Shown one piece after another: positions 50,694 through 59,247 of a stretch of 64,000 nt of DNA. Source of the DNA: Pseudomonas umsongensis (GTDB lineage Bacteria; Pseudomonadota; Gammaproteobacteria; Pseudomonadales; Pseudomonadaceae); the NCBI RefSeq assembly GCF_002236105.1, contig NZ_NIWU01000001.1, positions 1,116,001-1,180,000 on the forward strand. The letters are read 5' to 3'. How positions within the stretch are numbered: the stretch's first letter is position 1; each line of letters opens with the position of its first letter. A program made the position numbers and the translations under genes. Below the pieces are notes generated by a model, which ran no database searches, was not told where the DNA came from, and was given only the letters and a program-made list of their open reading frames with translations.

Positions 50694-52106
50694 TTATGCG
50701 CTCGGCAGGCTCGGCGCCAACACCTCTTCACGCTTGCGATGGAACAGGAAATACGCGCCATAACACAGCGCAATAAATCCAAAGCCCCAATACAGTGATG
50801 GTCGCTGGGTTTCATCCAGTGCCAGGAACACGAAGAGCGAGCAGCACAGCGTGATGCACATCAGCGGCAACACCGGGAACCACGGCGCGCGGTACTTGAG
50901 GTCGCTGAGCTTGCCGCCGTCGCGCAGGTAGGCCTTGCGGAACTTGTACTGCGCCAGGGCGATGACAATCCAGGTCACGGTGCCGGACATCCCGCTCACC
51001 GCCATCAACACCATGAACAAGGTGTCGGCGGCAATAAAACTGGTCATCAGCGACACCAGGGCGAAACACAAGGTGATGCTCAACGCACGCAATGGCACGC
51101 CACGCTTGCTCAACGGCGCCAGGCTTTTTGGCGCCATGCCGGTTTTCGACATGGCCCACAGGATGCGCGTAGAGGCATACAGGCCGGAGTTGCCCACCGA
51201 CAGGATCGCCGTGAGGATCACGAAGTTCATCAGGTCGGCGGCGTAGGGGATGCCGACCATGTCGAGCACTTGCACGAACGGACTTTCCATCAGCCCAGCC
51301 TGCTGCCACGGCACGATGGCCGACAGTACGACGATTGCCAGGACGTAGAAGATCAACACGCGAAACACCACGTTGCGCACGGCGCGGGGAATGCTTTTTT
51401 CCGGCTGGTCGGTTTCGCCCGCCGCCACACCCATGATCTCGCAGCCCTGGAAGGCGTAGACCACAGTCATCATCACCGCGAATACCGCGGACATTCCGTT
51501 AGGGAACAACGAATCGCCGATCAGGTTGGTCATCATGGGTGCAGGCGCGCCACTGGTCAGCGGGATTGCGCCGAAGATCACCAGCACACCGACCACAATG
51601 AACCCGAGAATCGCCGCCACCTTGATCCCGGAGAACCAGTATTCCGCCTCACCGAAGGCACGGGTTGCCATCGCGTTGATGCCGAACAGCACTACCACGA
51701 ACAACGCTGACCAATACCAGATCGGCACCTCCGGGAACCAGCGCGTCATCAACATGCCAGCTGCGGTGAACTCAAGGCCTACGGTGGTGGCCCAGCTCAT
51801 CCAGTACACCCAGCCGATCATGAAGCCGGTGGCCGGGCCGATGAACTTGGTCGCGTGGGTCTGGAACGAACCGGACACCGGCATCTGCACCGACAATTCG
51901 CCGAGGCAGACCATCACCAGGTACATCAGGAAGCCGGCGACCAGATAGGCCAGGATCGCTCCCACCGGCCCGCCCTGGTTGATGGTCACGCCGGAGCCCA
52001 TGAATAGCCCGGTGCCGATCACGCCGCCCAGGGACAACATGAAAATGTGCCGACTTTTCAGGGCCCGAGTCAGCTGGATGCCTTTACGATCGGTGTTTTC
52101 GCTCAT
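50694..52106 (-). CDS. APC-family amino acid permease (PA4981-like)
   Basis: 470 aa with about twelve membrane helices. SRHIFMLSLGGVIGTGLFMGSG is the classic N-terminal amino-acid permease stretch, and ELSVQMPVSGSFQTHATKFI is also typical of the LysP/AroP group. The start MSENTDRKGIQLT is ATG 52104-52106. It sits between aruS and the acyl-CoA genes, so it likely imports the amino acid used by the pathway, perhaps arginine or lysine. It has about 200 bp of upstream region with a dyad. Confidence 0.88.
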   Translation of the reverse strand: MSENTDRKGIQLTRALKSRHIFMLSLGGVIGTGLFMGSGVTINQGGPVGAILAYLVAGFLMYLVMVCLGELSVQMPVSGSFQTHATKFIGPATGFMIGWVYWMSWATTVGLEFTAAGMLMTRWFPEVPIWYWSALFVVVLFGINAMATRAFGEAEYWFSGIKVAAILGFIVVGVLVIFGAIPLTSGAPAPMMTNLIGDSLFPNGMSAVFAVMMTVVYAFQGCEIMGVAAGETDQPEKSIPRAVRNVVFRVLIFYVLAIVVLSAIVPWQQAGLMESPFVQVLDMVGIPYAADLMNFVILTAILSVGNSGLYASTRILWAMSKTGMAPKSLAPLSKRGVPLRALSITLCFALVSLMTSFIAADTLFMVLMAVSGMSGTVTWIVIALAQYKFRKAYLRDGGKLSDLKYRAPWFPVLPLMCITLCCSLFVFLALDETQRPSLYWGFGFIALCYGAYFLFHRKREEVLAPSLPSA

Positions 52107-52196
52107 GCCCGGCACCCCGACTCGCTGAGGCGGGCAGCGCATGACGGGAAGTCAGGCAGGGAGGAAGCAGCTTTACGGCAATTCATTATTATTATC

Positions 52197-52245
52197 TCCA
52201 ATAAGCTTCGAAGACCGCGCTGCGGCGGTTGCGTCGATTATTGGA
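52197..52245. promoter_or_regulatory. Dyad between permease and aruS
   Basis: TCCAATAA (52197-52204) / TTATTGGA (52238-52245), perfect 8-bp arms 33 bp apart, in the 204-bp region between the permease start and the aruS stop. It could bind AruR or a bending protein. Alternatively, the arms are chance AT-rich matches. Confidence 0.35.
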
Positions 52246-52310
52246 AAGCCATGTAAGGCCCTGTTGTACGTAAAGATCGAAGTTGTAGAAAGTCGTAACA
52301 AATTTGTACG

Positions 52311-54572
52311 TCAGCTCTGCAACAGGCCTTTGAGCGTGTGCAGCGAACCTTGCAGTTGCGCTTCGACCAAGGGCACCAACGATCGAATCGCGGTTTGGTC
52401 ATTGCCCAGCGCCGCGATTTCCAGACTCCGTAATGCCTCGGCCAAGGCACGAAACCCCAGGGAATCGCCGCTGCCGGCCAGGCGGTGCGCCAGTTGTGCG
52501 ACTTCGGTGCAATCATCGGCCTCAATGGCTTCGCCCAGTGCCTCACGGTGTTGCACGATTGAGTCGCGCAATACGGTCAGCAAGCCCTGTACTTTCTGCT
52601 CGCCAAGCAAACTGCGATGGGTCTGCAGCAACGGCCAGTCCATCGCTGCGTCGTCAACCTCGGACAGGCCGGTAGTTGCCCGCCCCGCCAGCACCTGTCG
52701 CAGGTTGTCCAGCTTCAGGGGTTTGGCCAGGATGCCATCCATGCCCGCATCCAGATAACCGCGTACCAACGCCGGTTGCACGCTGGCGGTCAAGGCAAAG
52801 ATGCGCGTCTCACGGTTAGGTCCGTCGTTGTCACGGATCTGTTTGCACAACTGGACGCCGCTCATGCCCGGCAGGTGCACGTCCAGCAAGATCAGATCGA
52901 AGCTGCGCGCCGAGCATTGCGCCCATGCCTGTTCAGCGTCGTTGGCCAGCCACACTTGATGCCCGTCCCGTTGCAACAGGCCCTCGGCCACTTCGCGGTT
53001 GAGCGCCACGTCCTCGACCACCAGGATGTCCAGCGCCGGGCCCGCCGCATAAGTGGGCGTCGAGGCAATGGCCTCGATGGCCGGCTGCAACGTCAACTCG
53101 AACCAGAAACAACTGCCGCGCTCGACTTCGCTGCTGACGCCGATGCAGCCCCCCATCTTCTCCACCAGATGCTTACAGATGGCCAGCCCCAGTCCCGTGC
53201 CGCCATAACGCTGTGCGACTTCTTCGCTGGCCTGGGTGAATCGCTCGAAAATCTTCGCCTGCATCGCCGGGGCTATACCGATGCCGTTGTCGGTGACACT
53301 CACCCGCAGACGCTGTCCGCCCAGATCTGGCGGCAATGCGAGCAATGCCACTTCGACACAGACGTCACCGTTTTCTGTGAACTTGATCGCGTTGGCCAAC
53401 AGGTTACTCAGCACCTGGCGCAGGTATTGCTCGGCACCGTGGTGATGCTCGGCCACCCGTTGATCGACGCGGCAATGCAGGATCGTGTCATTGTCCAGCG
53501 CCTTGGGTTCCAGCAGCGTGAGGACTTCATCGAGCAATTGGCGCATCGAGAAATTCACCGGTTCCGGGAGGCTGGTGCCCTCCTCCAGCTTGGCGAAATA
53601 CAGCACTTCATTGAGGATCGTCAGCAGCCCCTCGCCGGCCTTGTGCAGCGCATCCAGGCGTCTGCTGTCCTGCGGGTCGAGACGGGCACCGCTCAGCAGC
53701 TCGGCCATGCCAAGGATGCCATTGAGTGGCGTGCGCAGTTCGTGGCTCATGGTGGCCAGAAACCGTGATTTGGCGAGGTTGGCCGCTTCGGCGTCGTCCT
53801 TGGCGCGCATCAGGCTGGCCGTGCGCCGCTCGACCATGCGCAGTAATTCGTCGCGGTTGTCCTGCAGGGCCAGGCGGTCGGTTTCCCGGCGGTCGATGTC
53901 GCTGAGGATCGCCCTGCGCATGTCATCGAGGGCATGGGCCACGGTGTCGATTTCGTCGTTTTGCGCGCCAGGACGCTTGTCCAGGCGCAGCGGCTCGTGC
54001 CATTGCCCTGCGGCAATGCGCCGGGCAAATTCGGCCATGACTTTCAGATGCCGGGTCACCAGGCGATAAAACAGCCCCGACAACGCCACCGCCAGACCGC
54101 AGAAAAACACCGCCATCCACAACAGGTTGGTCAAGCCGGTGGCATACAGGCGTTGATACACCGCTCCCAGGTCGGTGCTGACTTCCAGCTCGCCGAGATG
54201 GCGCAAGGGACCGGCAGGTGGTTGGTAATCCAGGGCAAAGCGCTCGATGCGCAACGGCCCTGCCGGCGCGGGATTGCCTTGCACCAGGTCGAAATCGGGA
54301 CCGGTCAAATGCACCCTGGCGACGTCGGAGAAATCCACCAGGCCGCGCAGTTGCACATTCAATTGCTCTTGGTTCAGGTCCCAGAGACTGCGCTCCAGGC
54401 TGGCCAGGTAACCGGCGCGGATCAGCTCCATGCGCGAGTCGATCTCGCGCATTTCCCGGCGATACTCGATATACAACTGCACGCTGCTGGCCAGCACGGT
54501 AAAACACAGGCTGAACAGCAGGATGAACCACAGCAGGCGCCGCAGCAGTCCACCGGCACGTGCGCGGATCAT
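52311..54572 (-). CDS. aruS: Hybrid sensor histidine kinase AruS
   Basis: 753 aa. Membrane helices at about 12-32 and 150-168 enclose a 115-residue periplasmic domain. A HAMP-like segment (about 170-225), dimerisation/phosphoacceptor domain ([11 protein letters not shown], His277), ATPase domain ([26 protein letters not shown]), receiver (LDVHLPG, Asp564) and Hpt ([10 protein letters not shown], His697) follow. A four-step phosphorelay to AruR is expected. Its ATG overlaps the TGA of the sensor-protein gene. The symbol rests on position with aruR and aruHI. Confidence 0.88.
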   Translation of the reverse strand: MIRARAGGLLRRLLWFILLFSLCFTVLASSVQLYIEYRREMREIDSRMELIRAGYLASLERSLWDLNQEQLNVQLRGLVDFSDVARVHLTGPDFDLVQGNPAPAGPLRIERFALDYQPPAGPLRHLGELEVSTDLGAVYQRLYATGLTNLLWMAVFFCGLAVALSGLFYRLVTRHLKVMAEFARRIAAGQWHEPLRLDKRPGAQNDEIDTVAHALDDMRRAILSDIDRRETDRLALQDNRDELLRMVERRTASLMRAKDDAEAANLAKSRFLATMSHELRTPLNGILGMAELLSGARLDPQDSRRLDALHKAGEGLLTILNEVLYFAKLEEGTSLPEPVNFSMRQLLDEVLTLLEPKALDNDTILHCRVDQRVAEHHHGAEQYLRQVLSNLLANAIKFTENGDVCVEVALLALPPDLGGQRLRVSVTDNGIGIAPAMQAKIFERFTQASEEVAQRYGGTGLGLAICKHLVEKMGGCIGVSSEVERGSCFWFELTLQPAIEAIASTPTYAAGPALDILVVEDVALNREVAEGLLQRDGHQVWLANDAEQAWAQCSARSFDLILLDVHLPGMSGVQLCKQIRDNDGPNRETRIFALTASVQPALVRGYLDAGMDGILAKPLKLDNLRQVLAGRATTGLSEVDDAAMDWPLLQTHRSLLGEQKVQGLLTVLRDSIVQHREALGEAIEADDCTEVAQLAHRLAGSGDSLGFRALAEALRSLEIAALGNDQTAIRSLVPLVEAQLQGSLHTLKGLLQS

Positions 54573-55351
54573 TGTGCGTTCGCCGGCAGGTTGATCATGT
54601 CGCGGTAGATGACCTCGCTTTCATTGAGAAGGCGCTGGATATCACCGGCATCCACCATGCGCTGCAACTGCGCATCAATCTGCGGCATGTGGGCGGACAA
54701 CGGCGAACGGCGGGAAACGGCGACCCGCAAATAGTCCACGCTCAGGGCCTTGGGCAAGGCCACGATGTCCTGGGCGCCAGGCAGGGTTTCCACGTACAGC
54801 TCACCGGTGCGGCGCTCCTGGGTGATGAAATCGATGCGCCCGCGAATCAGCTTGCCGAAATTCTGGCGGCTGCTGGCGACCCATTCGATGTTGTTGTGTT
54901 GTGCGACCATGCGATCGAATGCCAGGCCGTAGCTTTCACCGAACAGCAAGCCGCCACGGTAGTGGGCCAGATCCTGCAGTTGTTCGAACTTCACCGGATG
55001 CTGGCGATTGATGAACAGCGCCACCTCTTCGCGCAGTACCGCAACGGTGGAAAACAACATGCTCTGTTCCCGTTGCGCGGTGCTGTAGGCGAGCACCACA
55101 TCGACCCGGCCTTCGGCAACGTCCAGCAGGCAGCGTTTCCAGTTACCCAGCACCACAATCTCGACCTCATAGCCGAGTTGGCCGAATAACTGCCTGACCA
55201 CACTGGGCGCCAGGCCACGCACTTGTTTGCCGTCGCTCCAGGAAATCGGCGGGTACACCGGGTAATCGCAATAGCGGATCTTGTCCGCCGCCTGCACGTT
55301 GCTCGCCAATAACATCAGTAACGCCCAGAGCAACCGTCCCACCGTCGTCAC
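54569..55351 (-). CDS. Periplasmic solute-binding protein between aruR and aruS
   Basis: 260 aa, a type 3 binding fold. The signal peptide is [15 protein letters not shown], cleaved before [27 protein letters not shown] and [21 protein letters not shown] are typical. The start is GTG 55349-55351, inside the aruR stop (GTGA), and its stop is overlapped by the aruS ATG (ATGA). This shows tight translational coupling of the three. No ABC permease adjoins, so it probably senses or presents an amino acid to AruS rather than transporting it. Confidence 0.85.
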   Translation of the reverse strand: MTTVGRLLWALLMLLASNVQAADKIRYCDYPVYPPISWSDGKQVRGLAPSVVRQLFGQLGYEVEIVVLGNWKRCLLDVAEGRVDVVLAYSTAQREQSMLFSTVAVLREEVALFINRQHPVKFEQLQDLAHYRGGLLFGESYGLAFDRMVAQHNNIEWVASSRQNFGKLIRGRIDFITQERRTGELYVETLPGAQDIVALPKALSVDYLRVAVSRRSPLSAHMPQIDAQLQRMVDAGDIQRLLNESEVIYRDMINLPANAQ

Positions 55352-56064
55352 GCCGCCAGGCTGGCAGTGAACAGGTAGCCGGCGCCATGGATGGTGATGA
55401 TCAGTTGCGGTTCGGCGGGATCGTCATGCAGTTTGCGGCGCAAGCGCCCCACCAGCACGTCGATCGAGCGGTCGTTGGGCACCCATTCGCGGTTGCGGAT
55501 CTGGTCCATCAATTGATCGCGGCTAAGGGTGTGGCCGCTGTTGCGCAAAAATACACTGAGCAACTGGTACTCGCCGTGGGTCAGCAAGGTCTCGCTGCCG
55601 TCCGGATCGATCAAGCGCCGGCGGTCGGTGTCCAGCGCCCAGTCGGCGAATTGCTTGACCGGTTTGGCGACAGCGGCAACCGGCTGTGGCGCCTGCGCAT
55701 GGCGTACCCGGCGAATGAGGTTTTTTGCCCGCGACACCAGTTCCCGTGGATTGAGAGGTTTGATCACGTAGTCATCGGCGCCGCATTCGAGGCCGACGAT
55801 TCGGTCGATTTCGTCATTGCGCCCGGTGATCAGGATGATCCCGACTTCCGATCGCACGCGCAGTTCGCGGGTCAGGGTCAGGCCGTCCTTGCCTGGCAGG
55901 CGGATATCAAGCATGACCAGGTCGACAGCCTGGCTGGCCAGGAAGGTTTCGGCCAGTTCCGCCGTGGCGGCGCAGTGCACGTCGTAGCCTTCCTGTGACA
56001 GGTAGGCATGCAACAGTTCGCGAATCAGCGGATCGTCATCGACGATCAGTACCCGAGGAGTCAT
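55348..56064 (-). CDS. aruR: Response regulator AruR (OmpR family)
   Basis: 238 aa. The receiver has VDDDPLIREL with phospho-acceptor Asp53 (LVMLDIRLPG) and Lys in VIKPLNP. The winged helix is C-terminal: ETLLTHGEYQLLSVFLRNSGHTLSRDQLMDQI and NDRSIDVLVGRLRRKL. It should act on the arginine transaminase genes. The symbol rests on the order aruR - sensor - aruS near aruHI. The family is certain. Confidence 0.9.
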   Translation of the reverse strand: MTPRVLIVDDDPLIRELLHAYLSQEGYDVHCAATAELAETFLASQAVDLVMLDIRLPGKDGLTLTRELRVRSEVGIILITGRNDEIDRIVGLECGADDYVIKPLNPRELVSRAKNLIRRVRHAQAPQPVAAVAKPVKQFADWALDTDRRRLIDPDGSETLLTHGEYQLLSVFLRNSGHTLSRDQLMDQIRNREWVPNDRSIDVLVGRLRRKLHDDPAEPQLIITIHGAGYLFTASLAA

Positions 56065-56138
56065 TGCTGGGTGTCCTGCTTGTTTCTTATTAGAGGGCTT
56101 GCATCAGTGCCAGAGAGTAGCCACTGCTGAACGGGCGA

Positions 56139-56798
56139 TCAACAGCTACTCGTCTGCACGCAAAACCGCTGCCGGCCGCCGGCCTGCAAACCGTCGACCC
56201 AGGCTTCGCAAATCTGGATGCCCTGCTCGGGGGTAAAGGTCCCGGGATTGAGCCCGGACTCCAGCCACAGGCCATCGAGCAACGCGCTAAGGCTGATCGC
56301 GGCCAGGTCGGCGTCGAAGTGCTCTCCCCCTTCCTCCCACCCCTCCTCCTGCGCCAACTCCCTGAGCACCTTGCCCAGGATCGCGCGGTACTCGCCATAG
56401 GAATGCTCGTGGGCTTGATTGATCGCCTCGGCGGTTTTCACTGCGCCCCAGAAGGCGAGCCAGGCGTCGATCAGTTGCGGGTCGAGCAGTTCGGCGCAGA
56501 AGGACGCGCGAAAGAACGCCGACAAACGCTCCCGGCCAGTGGGTGCCGCTTGCTCCATGGCGTCGCGCAACAGCGTCATGACGCGCCCGGTGATCGCCAT
56601 GTAGGCCTCGGCCACCAGTTCGTCCTTGCCCGAATAGTGATGGCTGATCAGCCCGACCGATACGCCCGCCTCAGCGGAAATCTTGCGGATCGACGCCCCC
56701 TGGAAACCATGGCGCTTGAGGCACACCAGTGTCGCCTCGATCAGATTGGCCTTGCGCAACTCCGGTTCCATGCGGGAAAAACGGGCTTCCTGATTCAT
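56139..56798 (-). CDS. TetR-family regulator (BetI-like)
   Basis: 219 aa. N-terminal helix-turn-helix (RKANLIEATLVCLKRHGFQG and SIRKISAEAGVSVGLISHHY). The C-terminal domain is BetI-like with FWGAVKTAEAINQAHEHSYG. It lies 74 bp upstream of aruR on the same strand. A TetR-type operator 55 bp before its start suggests autoregulation. Matching sites occur before the hydratase operon and the fusion gene. It is a probable local repressor. Confidence 0.85.
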   Translation of the reverse strand: MNQEARFSRMEPELRKANLIEATLVCLKRHGFQGASIRKISAEAGVSVGLISHHYSGKDELVAEAYMAITGRVMTLLRDAMEQAAPTGRERLSAFFRASFCAELLDPQLIDAWLAFWGAVKTAEAINQAHEHSYGEYRAILGKVLRELAQEEGWEEGGEHFDADLAAISLSALLDGLWLESGLNPGTFTPEQGIQICEAWVDGLQAGGRQRFCVQTSSC

Positions 56799-56852
56799 GG
56801 GCGACTGCTCCTGGTTTGTCGATCGTTGGGGCTCGCGTTATGGCTTGCGAGT

Positions 56853-56866
56853 TGAACGAATGTACA
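56853..56866. promoter_or_regulatory. Operator-like inverted repeat, site C
   Basis: TGAACGAATGTACA, 12 of 14 bases identical to site A read on the other strand, 55 bp upstream of the TetR gene start. This is the expected place for autoregulation. Confidence 0.6.
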
Positions 56867-56891
56867 GCAAGAGTATGCCCGCCTGAAAGAT

Positions 56892-56989
56892 CGCCTTCGC
56901 GAGCAGGCTCGCTCCCACAGGTTTCTTGTCGTGCACGATATTTCCCAACGCCTTGACCAATTGTGGGAGCGAGCCTGCTCGCGAAGGCG
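56892..56989. repeat. REPIN, class 1, arms in reversed orientation
   Basis: The arms point the other way from the remaining class 1 copies: CTTCGCGAGCAGGCTCGCTC lies on the left and its complement on the right. The 57-bp spacer shares no clear similarity with other spacers. Confidence 0.85.
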
Positions 56990-57014
56990 TCAGTTCATTC
57001 ACACATGATCCCGA

Positions 57015-57806
57015 TCAGTCCCGATACCCCGGCGCCACCCGCTCCAACAATCGCAGTAACGCCGCCCAAGCCAATTGCATGGCATCAGGGTCGCTCAACT
57101 CACCCTCTTCCAGCGGCCGCCCCGGGTCATTGAACTGGCGCTCGGTATGCGCGCACACCTGCGCCGGTGGCAGGACCAACTCCCCGGCCGCCTGCGCCGC
57201 CAGCTGGATTTCGCAGGCCTTTTCCAGGTAATACATGCGCAAAAATGCCTGGCTCACGGTTTCGCCGACGGTCAGCAGGCCGTGGTTGCGCAGCATCAGC
57301 ACCGGCTTGTCGCCCATGTCGGCCACCAGTCGCTGTTGCTCACTCATGTCCAGGGCCACGCCCTCGTAGTCGTGGTAGGCCACCCGGCCGTAGAACTCCA
57401 TGGAAATCTGGTTCACCGGCAACAACCCGCACTTCAACGCCGCCACTGCACAACCGGATTTAGTGTGGGTGTGCAGCACGCACTGCGCATCTTCGCGGGC
57501 ACCGTGGATGGCGCTGTGAATCACGAACCCGGCCGGATTGACCGGGTACGGCGACGGCTCCACCGCGTTGCCATCGAGGTCGATCTTCACCAGGTTGGAC
57601 GCGGTGATCTCATCGAACATCAGCCCGTAGGGATTGATCAGGAAGTGATGCTCCGGCCCTGGAATACGCACCGAGATGTGAGTGAAGATCAGGTCGGTCA
57701 TGCGAAAGTGTGCAATCAGGCGATAACAGGCCGCCAGCTCTTCTCGCAGGCGCTGTTCGGTCGCGCTGCGTTCAGGGGCGGTCAGGGCGGTTGCGATGTT
57801 ACTCAT
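57015..57806 (-). CDS. Class II aldolase/adducin-family protein
   Basis: 263 aa. LHTHTKSGCAVA provides two of the three metal His, and LMLRNHGLLTVGE a third. TDLIFTHISVRIPG is the usual N-terminal substrate loop. The start is MSNIATALTAPE, ATG 57804-57806, preceded by GGAGACCCCGAACG; the longer frame lacks support. Fuculose-phosphate aldolase and adducin share this fold. Its place after a PotD-like binding protein gives no direct hint of substrate. Confidence 0.85.
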   Translation of the reverse strand: MSNIATALTAPERSATEQRLREELAACYRLIAHFRMTDLIFTHISVRIPGPEHHFLINPYGLMFDEITASNLVKIDLDGNAVEPSPYPVNPAGFVIHSAIHGAREDAQCVLHTHTKSGCAVAALKCGLLPVNQISMEFYGRVAYHDYEGVALDMSEQQRLVADMGDKPVLMLRNHGLLTVGETVSQAFLRMYYLEKACEIQLAAQAAGELVLPPAQVCAHTERQFNDPGRPLEEGELSDPDAMQLAWAALLRLLERVAPGYRD

Positions 57807-57846
57807 CGTTCGGGGTCTCCAGGGTGTTCGGTTGGGCAGACAGTAA

Positions 57847-57872
57847 GGCTGGACGCTTCGACAGGTCCAGCC
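57847..57872 (-). promoter_or_regulatory. Intercistronic hairpin
   Basis: GGCTGGAC/GTCCAGCC, perfect 8-bp arms with a 10-nt loop, between the binding-protein stop and the aldolase start. No U-run follows. It may protect the binding-protein mRNA end. Confidence 0.55.
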
Positions 57873-57883
57873 ATCCCCTGTAC

Positions 57884-58933
57884 TTATTTGCTGGCCCAGG
57901 CGTTGAAACGTTCTTCCAGTTCTTCGCCATGGTCGACCCAGAAGCCGACGTTCATCGACAACGCGCCCTTGAGGTTCTGCGGCGCCGTGGGCACCCATTG
58001 CGCCAGTTTGTCATCGAGCCGCGCGGCGGCCTGGGTATTGGTCGGACCGTAGGGGATTTGCTCGACGTATTTCACCTGTGCATCCGGCTGGTTGGCAAAG
58101 GCGATGAAGCGCTTGGCCTGGTCGACGTGCCTGGAGCCCTTGATGATTGCCCAGTAGTCCATGCCGTACAGGCTGCCGGGCCAGACCAGGCCCAGATGAC
58201 TGCCTTTCTGCGCGGCGTCGGCGATGCGCCCACTGTAGGTCGAGGTCATCACCACGTCGCCAGCGGTCAGCCATTGCGGCGGTTGCGCCCCGGCCTCCCA
58301 CCACTGGATGTAGGGCTTTAGCTCAGTGAGCTTGGCAAATGCACGGTCCACGCCTTGCGGGGTACCGAGTACCTTGTACACGTCTTCGGTTTTCACGCCG
58401 TCCGCCAGCAGGGCGAACTCCAGGTTGTACACCGCACGCTTGCGCAGCCCGCGCTTGCCGGGGATTTTCTGTACGTCCCAGAAATCTGCCCATGACGTCG
58501 GGGCCTGGGCCAGTTTGTCGCGATCGTAGGCAATCGCCACGCTCCACACCAACGCGGCGGACCCGCACTCTTGCGCCGCCTCGGGGATCAACTCTTCGCT
58601 GCCACCCAGGCGATTCCAGTCCAGTCGCTCATACATGCCCTCTTCGCAGCCACGCATCAGGTCCGGACCTTCGATCTGCACCACGTCCCAGTCGACGTTG
58701 CCGGTGTCGACCATCACTTTGATCCTGGCCATTTCACCGTTGTATTCGCTCTGGATCACCTTGCTTTGATCCACGGCGGCAAAAGGCTGGAAGAACGCCA
58801 CGTCCTGGGCTTTTTGTCCGGCGCCGCCATAACCGACCACCACCATGTCCGACGCTGCCTGTGCGCTGCCAAGGCCCATGGCCAGGGTCAGCGCCAAGGG
58901 ATAAAAACCGTGCTTGAGCGTATTCGATTTCAT
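57884..58933 (-). CDS. PotD-like extracellular solute-binding protein
   Basis: 349 aa. Signal peptide cleaved near SAQAA. VVVGYGGAGQKAQDVAFFQPF, DTGNVDWDVVQIEGPDLMRGCEEG and YDRDKLAQAPTSWADFWDVQKIPGKRGL are blocks of the PotD/polyamine-type family. No permease or ATPase genes lie beside it, so it must use a transporter encoded elsewhere or act as a sensor. Glutamine-synthetase-like and TMADH-like genes nearby suggest an amine ligand. A 25-bp palindrome lies about 110 bp before its start. Confidence 0.85.
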   Translation of the reverse strand: MKSNTLKHGFYPLALTLAMGLGSAQAASDMVVVGYGGAGQKAQDVAFFQPFAAVDQSKVIQSEYNGEMARIKVMVDTGNVDWDVVQIEGPDLMRGCEEGMYERLDWNRLGGSEELIPEAAQECGSAALVWSVAIAYDRDKLAQAPTSWADFWDVQKIPGKRGLRKRAVYNLEFALLADGVKTEDVYKVLGTPQGVDRAFAKLTELKPYIQWWEAGAQPPQWLTAGDVVMTSTYSGRIADAAQKGSHLGLVWPGSLYGMDYWAIIKGSRHVDQAKRFIAFANQPDAQVKYVEQIPYGPTNTQAAARLDDKLAQWVPTAPQNLKGALSMNVGFWVDHGEELEERFNAWASK

Positions 58934-59043
58934 CAGTGGTTCCTCGTGCAGGTGCCAGGCGACCCAAGGTCGGCATGGCCCTTTTTTATTGTTGGTGAGG
59001 TTCGCCCCAGGAGCGGGCTCGACACGAAACTAATCAAGGCCAA

Positions 59044-59068
59044 GTAAAAAAACAAGTTGATTTTTTAC
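59044..59068. promoter_or_regulatory. 25-bp AT-rich palindrome
   Basis: GTAAAAAAACAA / TTGATTTTTTAC, 11 of 12 arm positions paired about a central G. It lies 111-135 bp upstream of the PotD-like gene in an otherwise structureless AT-rich stretch. A repressor site is likely. Confidence 0.5.
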
Positions 59069-59119
59069 TACGGGTAAATTTTTATAGACCCAACAAAAAC
59101 AACGAATACCTGCTGCCTC

Positions 59120-59220
59120 TGTAGGAGCGAGCATGCTCGCGATGGGGGCCAACGATAACGCGGGCTGCCTGAATGCCCGCGTTATGGTTTACGTCCATCG
59201 CGAGCATGCTCGCTCCTACA
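59120..59220. repeat. REPIN, class 2
   Basis: Arms TGTAGGAGCGAGCATGCTCG and complement. The spacer itself contains a second inverted pair (ATAACGCGGGC / GCCCGCGTTAT). Confidence 0.9.
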
Positions 59221-59247
59221 GGTCAGCCCGCCCGGAGTATGCGCACC

